A stretch of 64,000 bases of DNA from Halomonas citrativorans (GTDB lineage Bacteria > Pseudomonadota > Gammaproteobacteria > Pseudomonadales > Halomonadaceae): assembly GCF_900163645.1 (NCBI RefSeq), contig NZ_FUKM01000059.1:19922-83921 (forward strand), in the 5' to 3' direction. The translations under genes and the position numbers were made by a program. Positions 8,141-16,004 of this stretch are shown in pieces; position 1 is the first letter of the stretch; every line of letters starts with the position of its first letter. The notes under the pieces are model-generated. The model had not been told where the DNA came from. It saw nothing but the letters and a program-made list of their open reading frames with translations, and did not search any database.

Positions 8141-9538
8141 TCAGGAATGATTAAAGCCGCTGGCTTCATCTTCTGACAATGGATTAACCACGGGATGATT
8201 TTCAAAATGCTGAAGCGATCGCTTCATATCTTCAATTAACAAGCAGCCTAGATCGTAGCTCACCCCATGACGAACAAGGATACGCTGGACAACCAAGTCT
8301 TCACGGTGAGCTGGCATAGAATAAGCGGGGACTTGCCAGCCGCGCGAACGTAATTTGTCGGCCAGGTCATAGAGCGTATAACCGCCAATATTTGCGCCTT
8401 CTTTCAGCTTCCATGCCAACGCAGGAATACCTTCATTGCTGTTCCCATCAAAGAGGATTTCGAAGGGACCTAGCTTACCAATCTCGTCCGCAATATGTTG
8501 CGCAGTAGCGTAACAGGCATTATGGATTTTGGCGTAACCTTCACGCCCAAGTCGCAGGAAGTTGTAGTACTGCGCAATGATTTGCCCACCGGGGCGCGAA
8601 AAATTGAGCGCGAATGTCGGCATATCACCGCCGAGATAGTTAACGTTAAAAATGAGCTCTTCGGGCAAGTCTATTGCTTCACGCCAGATCACCCAGCCAG
8701 CTCCCAAAGGTGCAAGCCCAAATTTGTGGCCAGACGTGTTAATTGACTTCACTCTCGGGAGTTGGAAGTCCCACACTAGATCTGGCGCGCAGAACGGAGC
8801 CAAAAAGCCCCCGCTAGCACCGTCAACGTGTATAGGAATATCCAAGCCGGTTTTTTGTTGTAATTGATCCAGTGCATCGCTTACGGCTTTTACTGGCTCG
8901 TATTGGCAGGTAAAGGTAACGCCCAGCGTTGGTACGACACCAATCGTATTCTCATCAACGCGTTTGATAACTTCCTCTGGGCTCATAATCAAGCGATCGC
9001 CTTCCAGCGGAATTTCACGCAGTTCAACATCAAAATAACGGGCAAATTTGTGCCAGCAAATTTGTACCGGCCCACAAATCATATTTGGTTTATCAGTGGG
9101 CAGCCCTTTTGCCGCACGTTTTTTCCGCCATTGCCACTTAAGCGCTAACCCACCAAGCATTGCGGCTTCTGAAGAGCCAATCGTCGAGCATCCCATGGTT
9201 GTTTCTGGCGAGGGTGAGTTCCAGAGATCTGCTAACATCCTAACGCAGCGTGCTTCGATTTCCGCAGTTTGTGGATATTCATCTTTATCGATCATATTTT
9301 TATCGATTGAAAGATCCATCAAATTACGAATTTCATCATCTACCCATGTTTGGCAAAATGTTGCCAAGTTCTGGCGGGAATTTCCATCAAGCATTAATTC
9401 GTCACGAATGGCGCTAAATACATTGTGAGGATTACGTTCTTCATCGGGAAACCCGGATTTCGGCAACGATGTCGCCAAGTCAATTGATGCATATACATCG
9501 TCATTATCATTACGTGCATTTAACCCTTTGACATCCAT
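8141..9538 (-). CDS. gadB: glutamate decarboxylase
   Basis: A 465-residue PLP enzyme converting glutamate to GABA and CO2 with consumption of a proton. PLP-binding Lys272 is in [11 protein letters not shown], and Asp239 of HVDGASGG pairs with the pyridine nitrogen. The C-terminus, ASGFNHS, keeps the penultimate His that in E. coli GadB (His465) blocks the active site at neutral pH. Start: ATG preceded by a GGGGG purine tract. It is first in the gadB-gadC pair and probably transcribed from the A+T-rich leader upstream. No gadE- or gadX-like regulator is present in the window. Confidence 0.95.
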   Translation of the reverse strand: MDVKGLNARNDNDDVYASIDLATSLPKSGFPDEERNPHNVFSAIRDELMLDGNSRQNLATFCQTWVDDEIRNLMDLSIDKNMIDKDEYPQTAEIEARCVRMLADLWNSPSPETTMGCSTIGSSEAAMLGGLALKWQWRKKRAAKGLPTDKPNMICGPVQICWHKFARYFDVELREIPLEGDRLIMSPEEVIKRVDENTIGVVPTLGVTFTCQYEPVKAVSDALDQLQQKTGLDIPIHVDGASGGFLAPFCAPDLVWDFQLPRVKSINTSGHKFGLAPLGAGWVIWREAIDLPEELIFNVNYLGGDMPTFALNFSRPGGQIIAQYYNFLRLGREGYAKIHNACYATAQHIADEIGKLGPFEILFDGNSNEGIPALAWKLKEGANIGGYTLYDLADKLRSRGWQVPAYSMPAHREDLVVQRILVRHGVSYDLGCLLIEDMKRSLQHFENHPVVNPLSEDEASGFNHS

Positions 9539-10162
9539 CGTACTACCCCCAGTTTTTTATATGGATCACGTTTACTGCTCAAAGATCAGCTAAGACCACC
9601 CTATCAAACCATCAAAATTTACTATATCTACATGGGTGGTGCTTTTAGTCTATGACAAAATCTTAAAAATGAAACATCGTAAGTATAATTTAAAAAATTA
9701 TTTCGCCAAAAAACGCCTATCCACTTGAAACTGCTAAAAATATTACCAACCAAGGCGTAACATTTCTTTCTCGTAGTACCCAACGGGTAGAAAAGTGGTT
9801 TAATAACGAGCATAAGAAAACAACCAACTTATCAATAGATTAAAAACCTTGACTCTACAAACATCAAAACAATGGCTCCCACATTAATCTACACAACGGT
9901 ATAGGATTATCTTCAAGGCCATAGCACGATATGACCATCCAATAAAAACAACTTAAGCCACTGTTTTACAATAAGACATCATGAGTAAAAAGGTATTTTA
10001 TCCAGCCATCATTCAATGAATACTGGGTGACTCGATCAAGAATTAGAAAAAGAAATATTCAACAAGCAACCATTTGTACCAACGAACAAACAACAATGCT
10101 CTGTTGGAAACAAGTTAAGACATGAGATTCACAGGATGGCATGACCTAACTGATCCCATACA
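9539..10162. other. A+T-rich noncoding stretch upstream of gadB
   Basis: About 620 bp without a convincing gene. Composition is clearly more A+T-rich than the flanks, with many A-tracts. A 61-codon minus-strand frame at 9628-9813 has no recognisable similarity or ribosome-binding site and is not called. The stretch must hold the gadB promoter. It ends at the second copy of the 86-bp repeat. The low G+C content fits horizontally acquired DNA or an intrinsically curved regulatory region. Confidence 0.6.
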
Positions 10163-10248
10163 AAAAGCATTTGCCTAACATACTCTCAGCTTACTGAAAG
10201 TGCCAAACAAATGCCTAAATGAGTAATCCTGTTGTTTTCGCTATTCGT
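10163..10248. repeat. 86-bp direct repeat, copy 2
   Basis: Second copy of the element at 6361-6447, same orientation, ending 5 bp before the stop of the minus-strand gene at 10254. Here the outer stem is one pair weaker (AAGCATTTG against CAAATGCCT). The two copies bracket gadC, gadB and the A+T-rich leader exactly. Confidence 0.85.
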
Positions 10249-10253
10249 AACGC

Positions 10254-10484
10254 TTATTTAGGCCGGTGGCGTAGCTCATTGAGCACTAACGTAAAGAAAC
10301 TACGAATTTCGTTCATTTTGGGTCGTGCTTCTTTAATCAACGTGTCGAAAGGTTCCAGTTCTCGCTCTTGCGCTTCTCTTTGCGCTATCTCCTCTCTTAT
10401 TTCTTCAATGAGCTCGGAAGAGTCATCCAGCATGGCCTTGAGTTCAGCGGTCGATGTTGACACTAGCTCGTGTTGATTGGTCAT
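10254..10484 (-). CDS. small acidic helical protein cotranscribed with Na/Pi symporter
   Basis: A 76-residue, Glu-rich, probably all-helical protein (ELKAMLDDSSELIEEIREEI, then a KMNEIRSFFTLVLNEL helix). The ATG at 10484 follows GAGGAAACGTCC. It begins 10 bp after the stop of the Na/Pi cotransporter gene, so the two form an operon. Many Na/Pi cotransporters of this family carry a C-terminal PhoU-like helical domain. This transporter lacks it, so the small protein may be a detached helper; that is inference. Confidence 0.65.
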   Translation of the reverse strand: MTNQHELVSTSTAELKAMLDDSSELIEEIREEIAQREAQERELEPFDTLIKEARPKMNEIRSFFTLVLNELRHRPK

Positions 10485-10494
10485 GGACGTTTCC

Positions 10495-11679
10495 TCAAAA
10501 CAGCGTGGTGAGCGCAATCAGGATGGCTGGCACGGCAATAAATACGCCTAATACCCAAGCAGCGGCGAGTGCTTTTCTTTCTGAGGCGACACGACCTAGC
10601 CACTCGGCACCCTTAACAGGCAGTGGTCTTAAAAAAGGTAGGCCAAAAATCACCACAACCGCAAATAGATTAAAGAAGAGATGAACCAGTGCGATTTCCA
10701 GCGCCAGTATGGCAGTTGCCCCAGTAATTGCGGTGGCAGCAAGTAGCGCGGTAAACGTCGTGCCAATGTTGGTGCCTAATGTGAAAGGGTAAATCTGACG
10801 TAAAGAGAACGCGCCTGACCCAGCTAACGGCACCATTAAGCTTGTGGTGGTAGAGGAAGACTGGACTAAAAACGTCACCACAGCACCAGAAGCAATACCG
10901 GCGACGGGGCCACGTCCAATGGCGTTATGCATAATATTTTTTGCCTGCCCTACCATCAGTACTCTCAGCAGTGCGCCGATATAACGAATCGCTAAGAAGA
11001 TCACGGCAATGCCAAAAATAATCATGGCAACGCCACCAGCAATCGTGGGCAGGTTCATGGCGACACTTTCAACCGAAGAGGTAATCGGCTTTGTTGCCAT
11101 CCCGACAATATTAATACTGCCCATGGAAAGATCGGCATCGCCGTAAAACAGAAACGCCGTAGCGTTCGCCAGCTTTTCAAGCGGATGAAAAATAAGCTCA
11201 ATGGGCAGAAAAATCGCCACGGCCAGCAAGTTAAAAAAGTCATGCACCGTTGCGGCAGAGAACGCGCGCCTAAACTCGGCTTTATCACGTACGTGGCCCA
11301 GACTTACCAATGTATTGGTGACAGTAGTACCAATATTGGCGCCCATAATCATGGGCACCGCCATAGCGACAGGCAGGCCACCCGCCACAAACGCCACGAT
11401 AACGGAAGTAACGGTTGAAGATGACTGTATCAGGGCCGTCGCGACAATCCCTATCATCAAACCAACAAAGGGGTTGGTGGCAACTTCAAACAACTGAGCG
11501 GCATGGCCGCCCGCGGCAATCTTAAAGCCATTACCTATGATGGATACGGCACAGATCAGGAAATACACCAGCAATGCAAGCGTGAGCCACTGCCTTAGCG
11601 TGCCCTTGCGTCGGACTTTTATTCTGCGACCCTGGCTTGGTAAGACCTCTTGCACAGCACTATTAATATTCTCAGCCAT
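10495..11679 (-). CDS. Na+/phosphate cotransporter family protein (NptA/PF02690)
   Basis: A 394-residue membrane protein with two inverted-repeat Na/Pi-cotransporter domains. Each half carries the signature QSSST (in ALIQSSSTVTS and FLVQSSSTTTS) and a following G-x-N-I-G-T-T loop (GANIGTT, GTNIGTT). It probably imports phosphate with sodium, sensible in a halophile. The ATG at 11679 is preferred because AGGAGG sits 9 nt upstream, while an upstream GTG abuts that site. It is first gene of a two-gene operon. Confidence 0.88.
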   Translation of the reverse strand: MAENINSAVQEVLPSQGRRIKVRRKGTLRQWLTLALLVYFLICAVSIIGNGFKIAAGGHAAQLFEVATNPFVGLMIGIVATALIQSSSTVTSVIVAFVAGGLPVAMAVPMIMGANIGTTVTNTLVSLGHVRDKAEFRRAFSAATVHDFFNLLAVAIFLPIELIFHPLEKLANATAFLFYGDADLSMGSINIVGMATKPITSSVESVAMNLPTIAGGVAMIIFGIAVIFLAIRYIGALLRVLMVGQAKNIMHNAIGRGPVAGIASGAVVTFLVQSSSTTTSLMVPLAGSGAFSLRQIYPFTLGTNIGTTFTALLAATAITGATAILALEIALVHLFFNLFAVVVIFGLPFLRPLPVKGAEWLGRVASERKALAAAWVLGVFIAVPAILIALTTLF

Positions 11680-11860
11680 TTGCCGCACCCTCCTCGCATG
11701 AAGAACGCCAGATACTCACTTACTCGAAGAATGACGGTTATTGGTGACACCGGTGTGACAACAGCGTGGCATTATGATGTTAGAGCCTTGTTTTGCTTTT
11801 ATAAAAATTTAATAAATATTATTTAATAAGCTATCCCACCAGCTTTTTCAATCAGGCTAA

Positions 11861-12481
11861 TTATTTATAGTAAGCTTTAGAAGCTGACCGAAAGGTTATT
11901 CCCTGCACATCGCTGATTTCGTAAATATCATCTAAAACTGTTAGCTTAAAATAAGCACAATCTCCTACTTTAACATGCTGAATATCAAACAATTCATTAA
12001 GTAGAAGGCGGATAATGCCGCCATGAGCCACAAGGATGGAAGACGACTCCGTAAGGTCGTGCTTTAGCTTATCAAGTGTGGATAAAACCCTTTTCTTAAA
12101 AGCCGAATATGTTTCTGATCCTTCGACGTTACTTTCTTCATCGTTAATTTTTTTAACTTCTTCTGGAAAACAGCGTGCTGCTTCAGATCTAAGCAATCCG
12201 CTTAACACTCCATAGCGATTTCGCTCCTGAAAATCAGGAAGCGTTCGGCACGTAATGTTCGTGGCTTCGCTAATAGCAGCGGCGGTTTCTTGCGCCCTGA
12301 TAAGTGGGCTTGCATATAATGATTCAGCGCCTATTAATTGAAGCGCCCTTGCAACCTCTTTACTTTGTTCTCGCCCGTGCGGCGTCAGGTGATCGTCATA
12401 GGAGCCACCGAAACGGTCTTCGATATCGCCGGTGGTTTGACCATGGCGAACCAGGTAGAGCACTTTATGTATGGGTGTCAT
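11861..12481 (-). CDS. histidine phosphatase family protein
   Basis: A 206-residue member of the phosphoglycerate mutase-like branch of histidine phosphatases. The catalytic His is in LVRHGQT (residues 10-16), the second arginine region is in ASPLIRAQETA, and the second His is in VAHGGIIRLLLNEL. AGGA lies 5 nt before the ATG. The C-terminal 60 residues are less typical and the gene is rather A+T-rich. Such proteins include cobalamin/alpha-ribazole phosphatases and broad sugar-phosphate phosphatases; the substrate cannot be assigned. Confidence 0.85.
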   Translation of the reverse strand: MTPIHKVLYLVRHGQTTGDIEDRFGGSYDDHLTPHGREQSKEVARALQLIGAESLYASPLIRAQETAAAISEATNITCRTLPDFQERNRYGVLSGLLRSEAARCFPEEVKKINDEESNVEGSETYSAFKKRVLSTLDKLKHDLTESSSILVAHGGIIRLLLNELFDIQHVKVGDCAYFKLTVLDDIYEISDVQGITFRSASKAYYK

Positions 12482-12591
12482 TGTAATCCTGCTTATTTTT
12501 ACAAAAGCCGACTACTACAGCACCTTAGAATGACAAAATGATTAATTGACCCAAAAAAAGTTGCACCCCAGAAAGGGCATTCTACTTACGG

Positions 12592-13033
12592 CTACTCGCG
12601 ATTAAGCAGGCGAAAGTGCTTTTTTACCTGTTTGTATGGTAATTCCAGACAGATAACTATCCAGCGGGCATCATCCAGACAAATGGCGAGGCAAAGTTCA
12701 TCCTGCCAGCCGGTTCGCTGATAGAAGTTGCTGGCAGACTCGTTATACCCGGCAGGCGGTACCACATCGGCCATATGCAGCACGCCTTGCCGCAGGGCAC
12801 TGCCAAGCGCCACTAAAAACGGGTACTACTGCTGACAGCCCTGCCCTCCAATAGGTCGCGCTGAAAAAGCAGTTTACGGCGCTCGTGAATAGAATCGAAC
12901 AGGTAGGTAGAATGTTTGCCAGGCCGATGACCAATGATCACCCTACATGAGCAGTGCCTTCAGCCGTGAGGTGAAGCGCATCAATCGTCTGCGTTAACGC
13001 ATGCGACATGGCGTCTTTAAAGAGAGTAGGCAT
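12592..13033 (-). pseudogene. frameshifted, truncated LuxR/GerE-type regulator remnant
   Basis: On the minus strand three successive frames give protein-like pieces. The first starts MPTLFKDAMSHALTQTIDAL from the ATG at 13033. The second reads IIGHRPGKHSTYLFDSIHER and continues KLLFQRDLLEG. The third carries NESASNFYQRTGWQDELC, then LAICLDDARWIVICLELP, and stops at 12592. The order, the 'YQRxGWxDEL' block and the strand-like 'ARWIVICLEL' resemble the N-terminal sensor part of LuxR-family regulators. Two frame changes, near 12940 and 12825, and the lack of a GerE helix-turn-helix before the stop mark it as non-functional. The family assignment is from memory and tentative. Confidence 0.55.
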
Positions 13034-13117
13034 ACGTATTAAACGGTGGCTGTGGCAGAGGACGTTCCGTATGCTTTAGTCCGCGCTCATTTATAAGACA
13101 CTCACACAGTAGATTTT

Positions 13118-13429
13118 ATGACCGACTCTCTCAGCAAGACAAAATCCAGCTTTTATCGACGTCTTTACGTGGCTTACCTGATCGACCAGGGCGTCGCTAG
13201 CGTACCTGCGCTCGTGAGCTCCTGCGGCATGCCGCGTCGTACGGCCCAGGATACTATCGCGTCGCTTGCCGAACTGGACATTGAATGCCAGTTTCAGCCG
13301 ACCCAAGGCGAGCGCCATAACAGTGGTGAATACCGGATTATCAGTTGGGGGCCAATTGACCCTTCCTGGGTCAAAAACCAGGCAAAACGGCTGGCCGAGG
13401 AACTGGGTTATCCCTCGCTCTCGTTTTGA
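13118..13429 (+). CDS. winged helix-turn-helix domain protein
   Basis: A 103-residue basic protein. The region AYLIDQGVASVPALVSSCGM followed by PRRTAQDTIASLAELDI reads as a helix-turn-helix in which 'GMPRRTAQDTI' would be the recognition helix. The family occurs in Pseudomonas and Halomonas as small HTH proteins of unknown regulon. The ribosome-binding site is weak. It is divergent from the regulator remnant and convergent with the P-type ATPase gene 20 bp away. It may control neighbouring genes, but no operator was found. Confidence 0.7.
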   Translation: MTDSLSKTKSSFYRRLYVAYLIDQGVASVPALVSSCGMPRRTAQDTIASLAELDIECQFQPTQGERHNSGEYRIISWGPIDPSWVKNQAKRLAEELGYPSLSF

Positions 13430-13449
13430 TTGCCTACTGGTTCAGATGC

Positions 13450-15627
13450 TCAATCACGCCAGGCAAGCCGGGCGGCATTCAGCGTAACGCTTAATGAACT
13501 GGCGACCATGGCCAGTACCGCCACCAGCGGGGGAATGGCCATCACGATCACCAAGCCAAGTGCTAGCGTGTTATAGACGGCCGACAGGGTTAAATTCTGC
13601 AACATGACACGCCGAGTTGCCTGAGCAGTGGCAAGCCCCTCAACCAGGCTAGAAACACCCGGTTTGAGTAAATGTGCAGCTGCGCCTTCACGGGCGGCCT
13701 CACTGGCGTTGAAAGGAGCTGTCCCAATATCGGCGGCCGCTAGGCTTAAGGTGTCATTAACCCCATCGCCCACAAACATCGTAGGCCCAGGCAGCACCTG
13801 AACCAGTCGGGCTTTCGCCTCTGGCGAACGTTCTGCAAAACATGCATTCGGCGCCAGCCCAAGGCGCTCAGCCACCGCCTCAACGGCGCTAGGCCTATCT
13901 CCACTCAGCATGACCACCCAGTAATCGGCTTGCAGTGATTGAATACTCGACGCGGCATCCTCATACGGCGTATCTTCAAGATAGAAGCTGCCTAGCCAGC
14001 CCAAGGCGTCCGCAAGTACCACTTCAGAGGCGGCAAGTGAGGTATCCGTTTCATATTCAGGCAGCTCAATACCCTGGCTACTTAAAAAGCGCTGGCTGCC
14101 GAGCCAAATATCGCCATGTTCTGGCAAGTAAAGGTGCACCCCTTGCCCAGGCACCTCTTCTACCACCTGGGCTTGCCGCGGCACGTATGTCTGGTCAGAG
14201 TCCGCCCAACGCTTGAGCGCTTGGGCCAAGGGATGCTGGCTATTGGCTGCCACTTGATACAACGTGGCTTTAACCGCTTGCTCGGTCACCCCTTCACGGC
14301 CTACCCAGTTTACTAGCACCGGTTCGCCCTGCGTTAACGTGCCGGTTTTATCCAGGGCAATGGTTTTAACTCTCGCCAGCGTTTCAAGCGCTGCTGGGTC
14401 GCGCAAGGCGATCCCCTGGTTTAACAGTCGTCCGCTCCCCGCTAGGCTTGCCAATGGCACGGCCAAACCTACGGCACAGGGGCATGCAACTACCAGTACT
14501 GAAAGCGCTCGAACGGCGGCATCTTCAAGGCCAAGCCCTAACATTAGCCCCACCGGCAGAATAGCTATTCCCAGTATTAACGCCACAGGGCTTAACCAGG
14601 CAGCAAAGCGGTCGGCGAGTTTTTGCAGTTCGCCCTTTTGCGTCTGGTAATGGCGCATTTGGTCGCGAAGACGATCCAGACGCCGCTCGCCCAAAGCATG
14701 GGTGACCGTCATACTGACATCAGCGCTGCCTAGTAACCGACAGCCGGCATAAACCGGCTCGCCTTTAGGAAAGTGACGAGGCGTGCTCTCCCCCGTCAGC
14801 GATGCGGTATCCACCCATGCGGCTTCTTCCAAAATGCCGTCCAGCGCAATAAGCTCACCTGGCGTTAGCATTACGCTGGCACTCGGCTGAATCTCCACCA
14901 AGGGTTTCACCTGCCACTTGGCGCCCTCCCACACCAGCACCTCATCATTGGGTTGGGACAAGACATCAAGGGCTTTTAACCCGCGATGACGGCACAGCGT
15001 TTCCACTAGCCGCCCGCCCAGCAAAAGCACAATGAGCATGACGGCCGTATCAAAATACACCTCGGCAGAGCCGCGCCACAAAAGCCCGAATGACACCATG
15101 ACCGCAGACCAAACGCCGAGAGTAACCAGCACGTCCATGCCCGGACGTTTGGCACGCAGCGTGCGCAGGCCCGCCCGATAAAACGGCCACCCGGCAAAGG
15201 TCACAACGGGGATAGAAAACGCCCCCGACACCCAAGCGACGACCCACTCAACCGTTGAGTTGGGCAACGCTCCTGCGTAAATCAACAGGGATGCCAGCAT
15301 GGTCCACATGCCAAACACGGCCCCCACCAGCAGGCGTAAACTCAAATAGCGGCTTTCCTGCTCAAGGCGCGCATGCGCGTCCGCACTGGGTTCCAGCTCG
15401 GTTAACCGGTAGCCTAGGCGTTTTACTTTAGGGGCCAACGTGTCGAGCGAGATAGCCTCAGCGGCGCCTTTTACCCATAGCGTGGCGGTTGGGTAGTGAA
15501 CGCTGATGCTATCAACCCCTTTACGGTGGTTAAGCACGCCCTCTACGGCGAGCGCACAACTGGTGCACCACATGCCGTTTAGCGTGTACAGCGCTTCTTT
15601 GGCGCTTGGCTCCCCCTGCGCCTGCAT
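13450..15627 (-). CDS. heavy-metal (copper) P1B-type ATPase
   Basis: A 725-residue ion pump. The N-terminal metal-binding domain has GMWCTSCALAVEGV (Cys21, Cys24). The transmembrane CPC motif is in VVACPCAVGLAVPLA, the phosphorylation site in DKTGTLTQGEP, and the hinge in MFVGDGVNDTLSLAAADIG. CPC with this N-terminus indicates Cu+ transport. The start at 15627 lies 17 bp past the preceding gene's stop; a longer frame overlaps that gene. Linkage to caa3 oxidase genes suggests a CtpA/CopA2-like role, supplying copper to the periplasm for oxidase assembly rather than detoxification. That role is inference. Confidence 0.9.
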   Translation of the reverse strand: MQAQGEPSAKEALYTLNGMWCTSCALAVEGVLNHRKGVDSISVHYPTATLWVKGAAEAISLDTLAPKVKRLGYRLTELEPSADAHARLEQESRYLSLRLLVGAVFGMWTMLASLLIYAGALPNSTVEWVVAWVSGAFSIPVVTFAGWPFYRAGLRTLRAKRPGMDVLVTLGVWSAVMVSFGLLWRGSAEVYFDTAVMLIVLLLGGRLVETLCRHRGLKALDVLSQPNDEVLVWEGAKWQVKPLVEIQPSASVMLTPGELIALDGILEEAAWVDTASLTGESTPRHFPKGEPVYAGCRLLGSADVSMTVTHALGERRLDRLRDQMRHYQTQKGELQKLADRFAAWLSPVALILGIAILPVGLMLGLGLEDAAVRALSVLVVACPCAVGLAVPLASLAGSGRLLNQGIALRDPAALETLARVKTIALDKTGTLTQGEPVLVNWVGREGVTEQAVKATLYQVAANSQHPLAQALKRWADSDQTYVPRQAQVVEEVPGQGVHLYLPEHGDIWLGSQRFLSSQGIELPEYETDTSLAASEVVLADALGWLGSFYLEDTPYEDAASSIQSLQADYWVVMLSGDRPSAVEAVAERLGLAPNACFAERSPEAKARLVQVLPGPTMFVGDGVNDTLSLAAADIGTAPFNASEAAREGAAAHLLKPGVSSLVEGLATAQATRRVMLQNLTLSAVYNTLALGLVIVMAIPPLVAVLAMVASSLSVTLNAARLAWRD

Positions 15628-15644
15628 CGGTGGCTCTTTACCGC

Positions 15645-16001
15645 TTATAGGCAAGGCGGTAAGCCAACCATCGGCCCGGCGACAAACACCACGCCCAAGG
15701 CGGAAAACACGTATAGCCATGCGGATACAAAGGCATTAAAGTGCTGCCGCCCTTTATGCTGTTTAGCTTCCTGAAAACACCCCCAGGCAAGCCCGGCCAA
15801 TAGCACGGCGGTTACCAGGCTCAGCAACAACAGAGTGATATTGATATGGTTAAATGCACCCTGGTCAGGCTCAGGCGGCACCACTGCGCAGGCAACCGAT
15901 AGCCCGCCGTAAATGGCGACAAACCAGATGCTCCAAAGCGTCAACCCACCTACAAAATGGCCCGGATGAGTAAGATTTAATCGCTGCACGATTGCTTTCA
16001 T
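15645..16001 (-). CDS. small membrane protein of the caa3 oxidase cluster
   Basis: A 118-residue protein with three likely membrane helices (residues ~16-40, 53-76, 89-112). It follows the fused oxidase subunit I+III gene by only 3 bp and precedes the P-type ATPase by 17 bp, so it is cotranscribed with both. Similar proteins accompany caa3 oxidases in other gammaproteobacteria, as I recall. It could be a small accessory subunit or assembly factor. It lacks the Cys and His pattern of a copper chaperone. Confidence 0.7.
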   Translation of the reverse strand: MKAIVQRLNLTHPGHFVGGLTLWSIWFVAIYGGLSVACAVVPPEPDQGAFNHINITLLLLSLVTAVLLAGLAWGCFQEAKQHKGRQHFNAFVSAWLYVFSALGVVFVAGPMVGLPPCL

Positions 16002-16004
16002 CGC

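Noticed and set aside
9628..9813. 61-codon minus-strand frame upstream of gadB
   Set aside because: No ribosome-binding site, no recognisable similarity, and A+T-rich composition where open frames are rarely meaningful in this genome.
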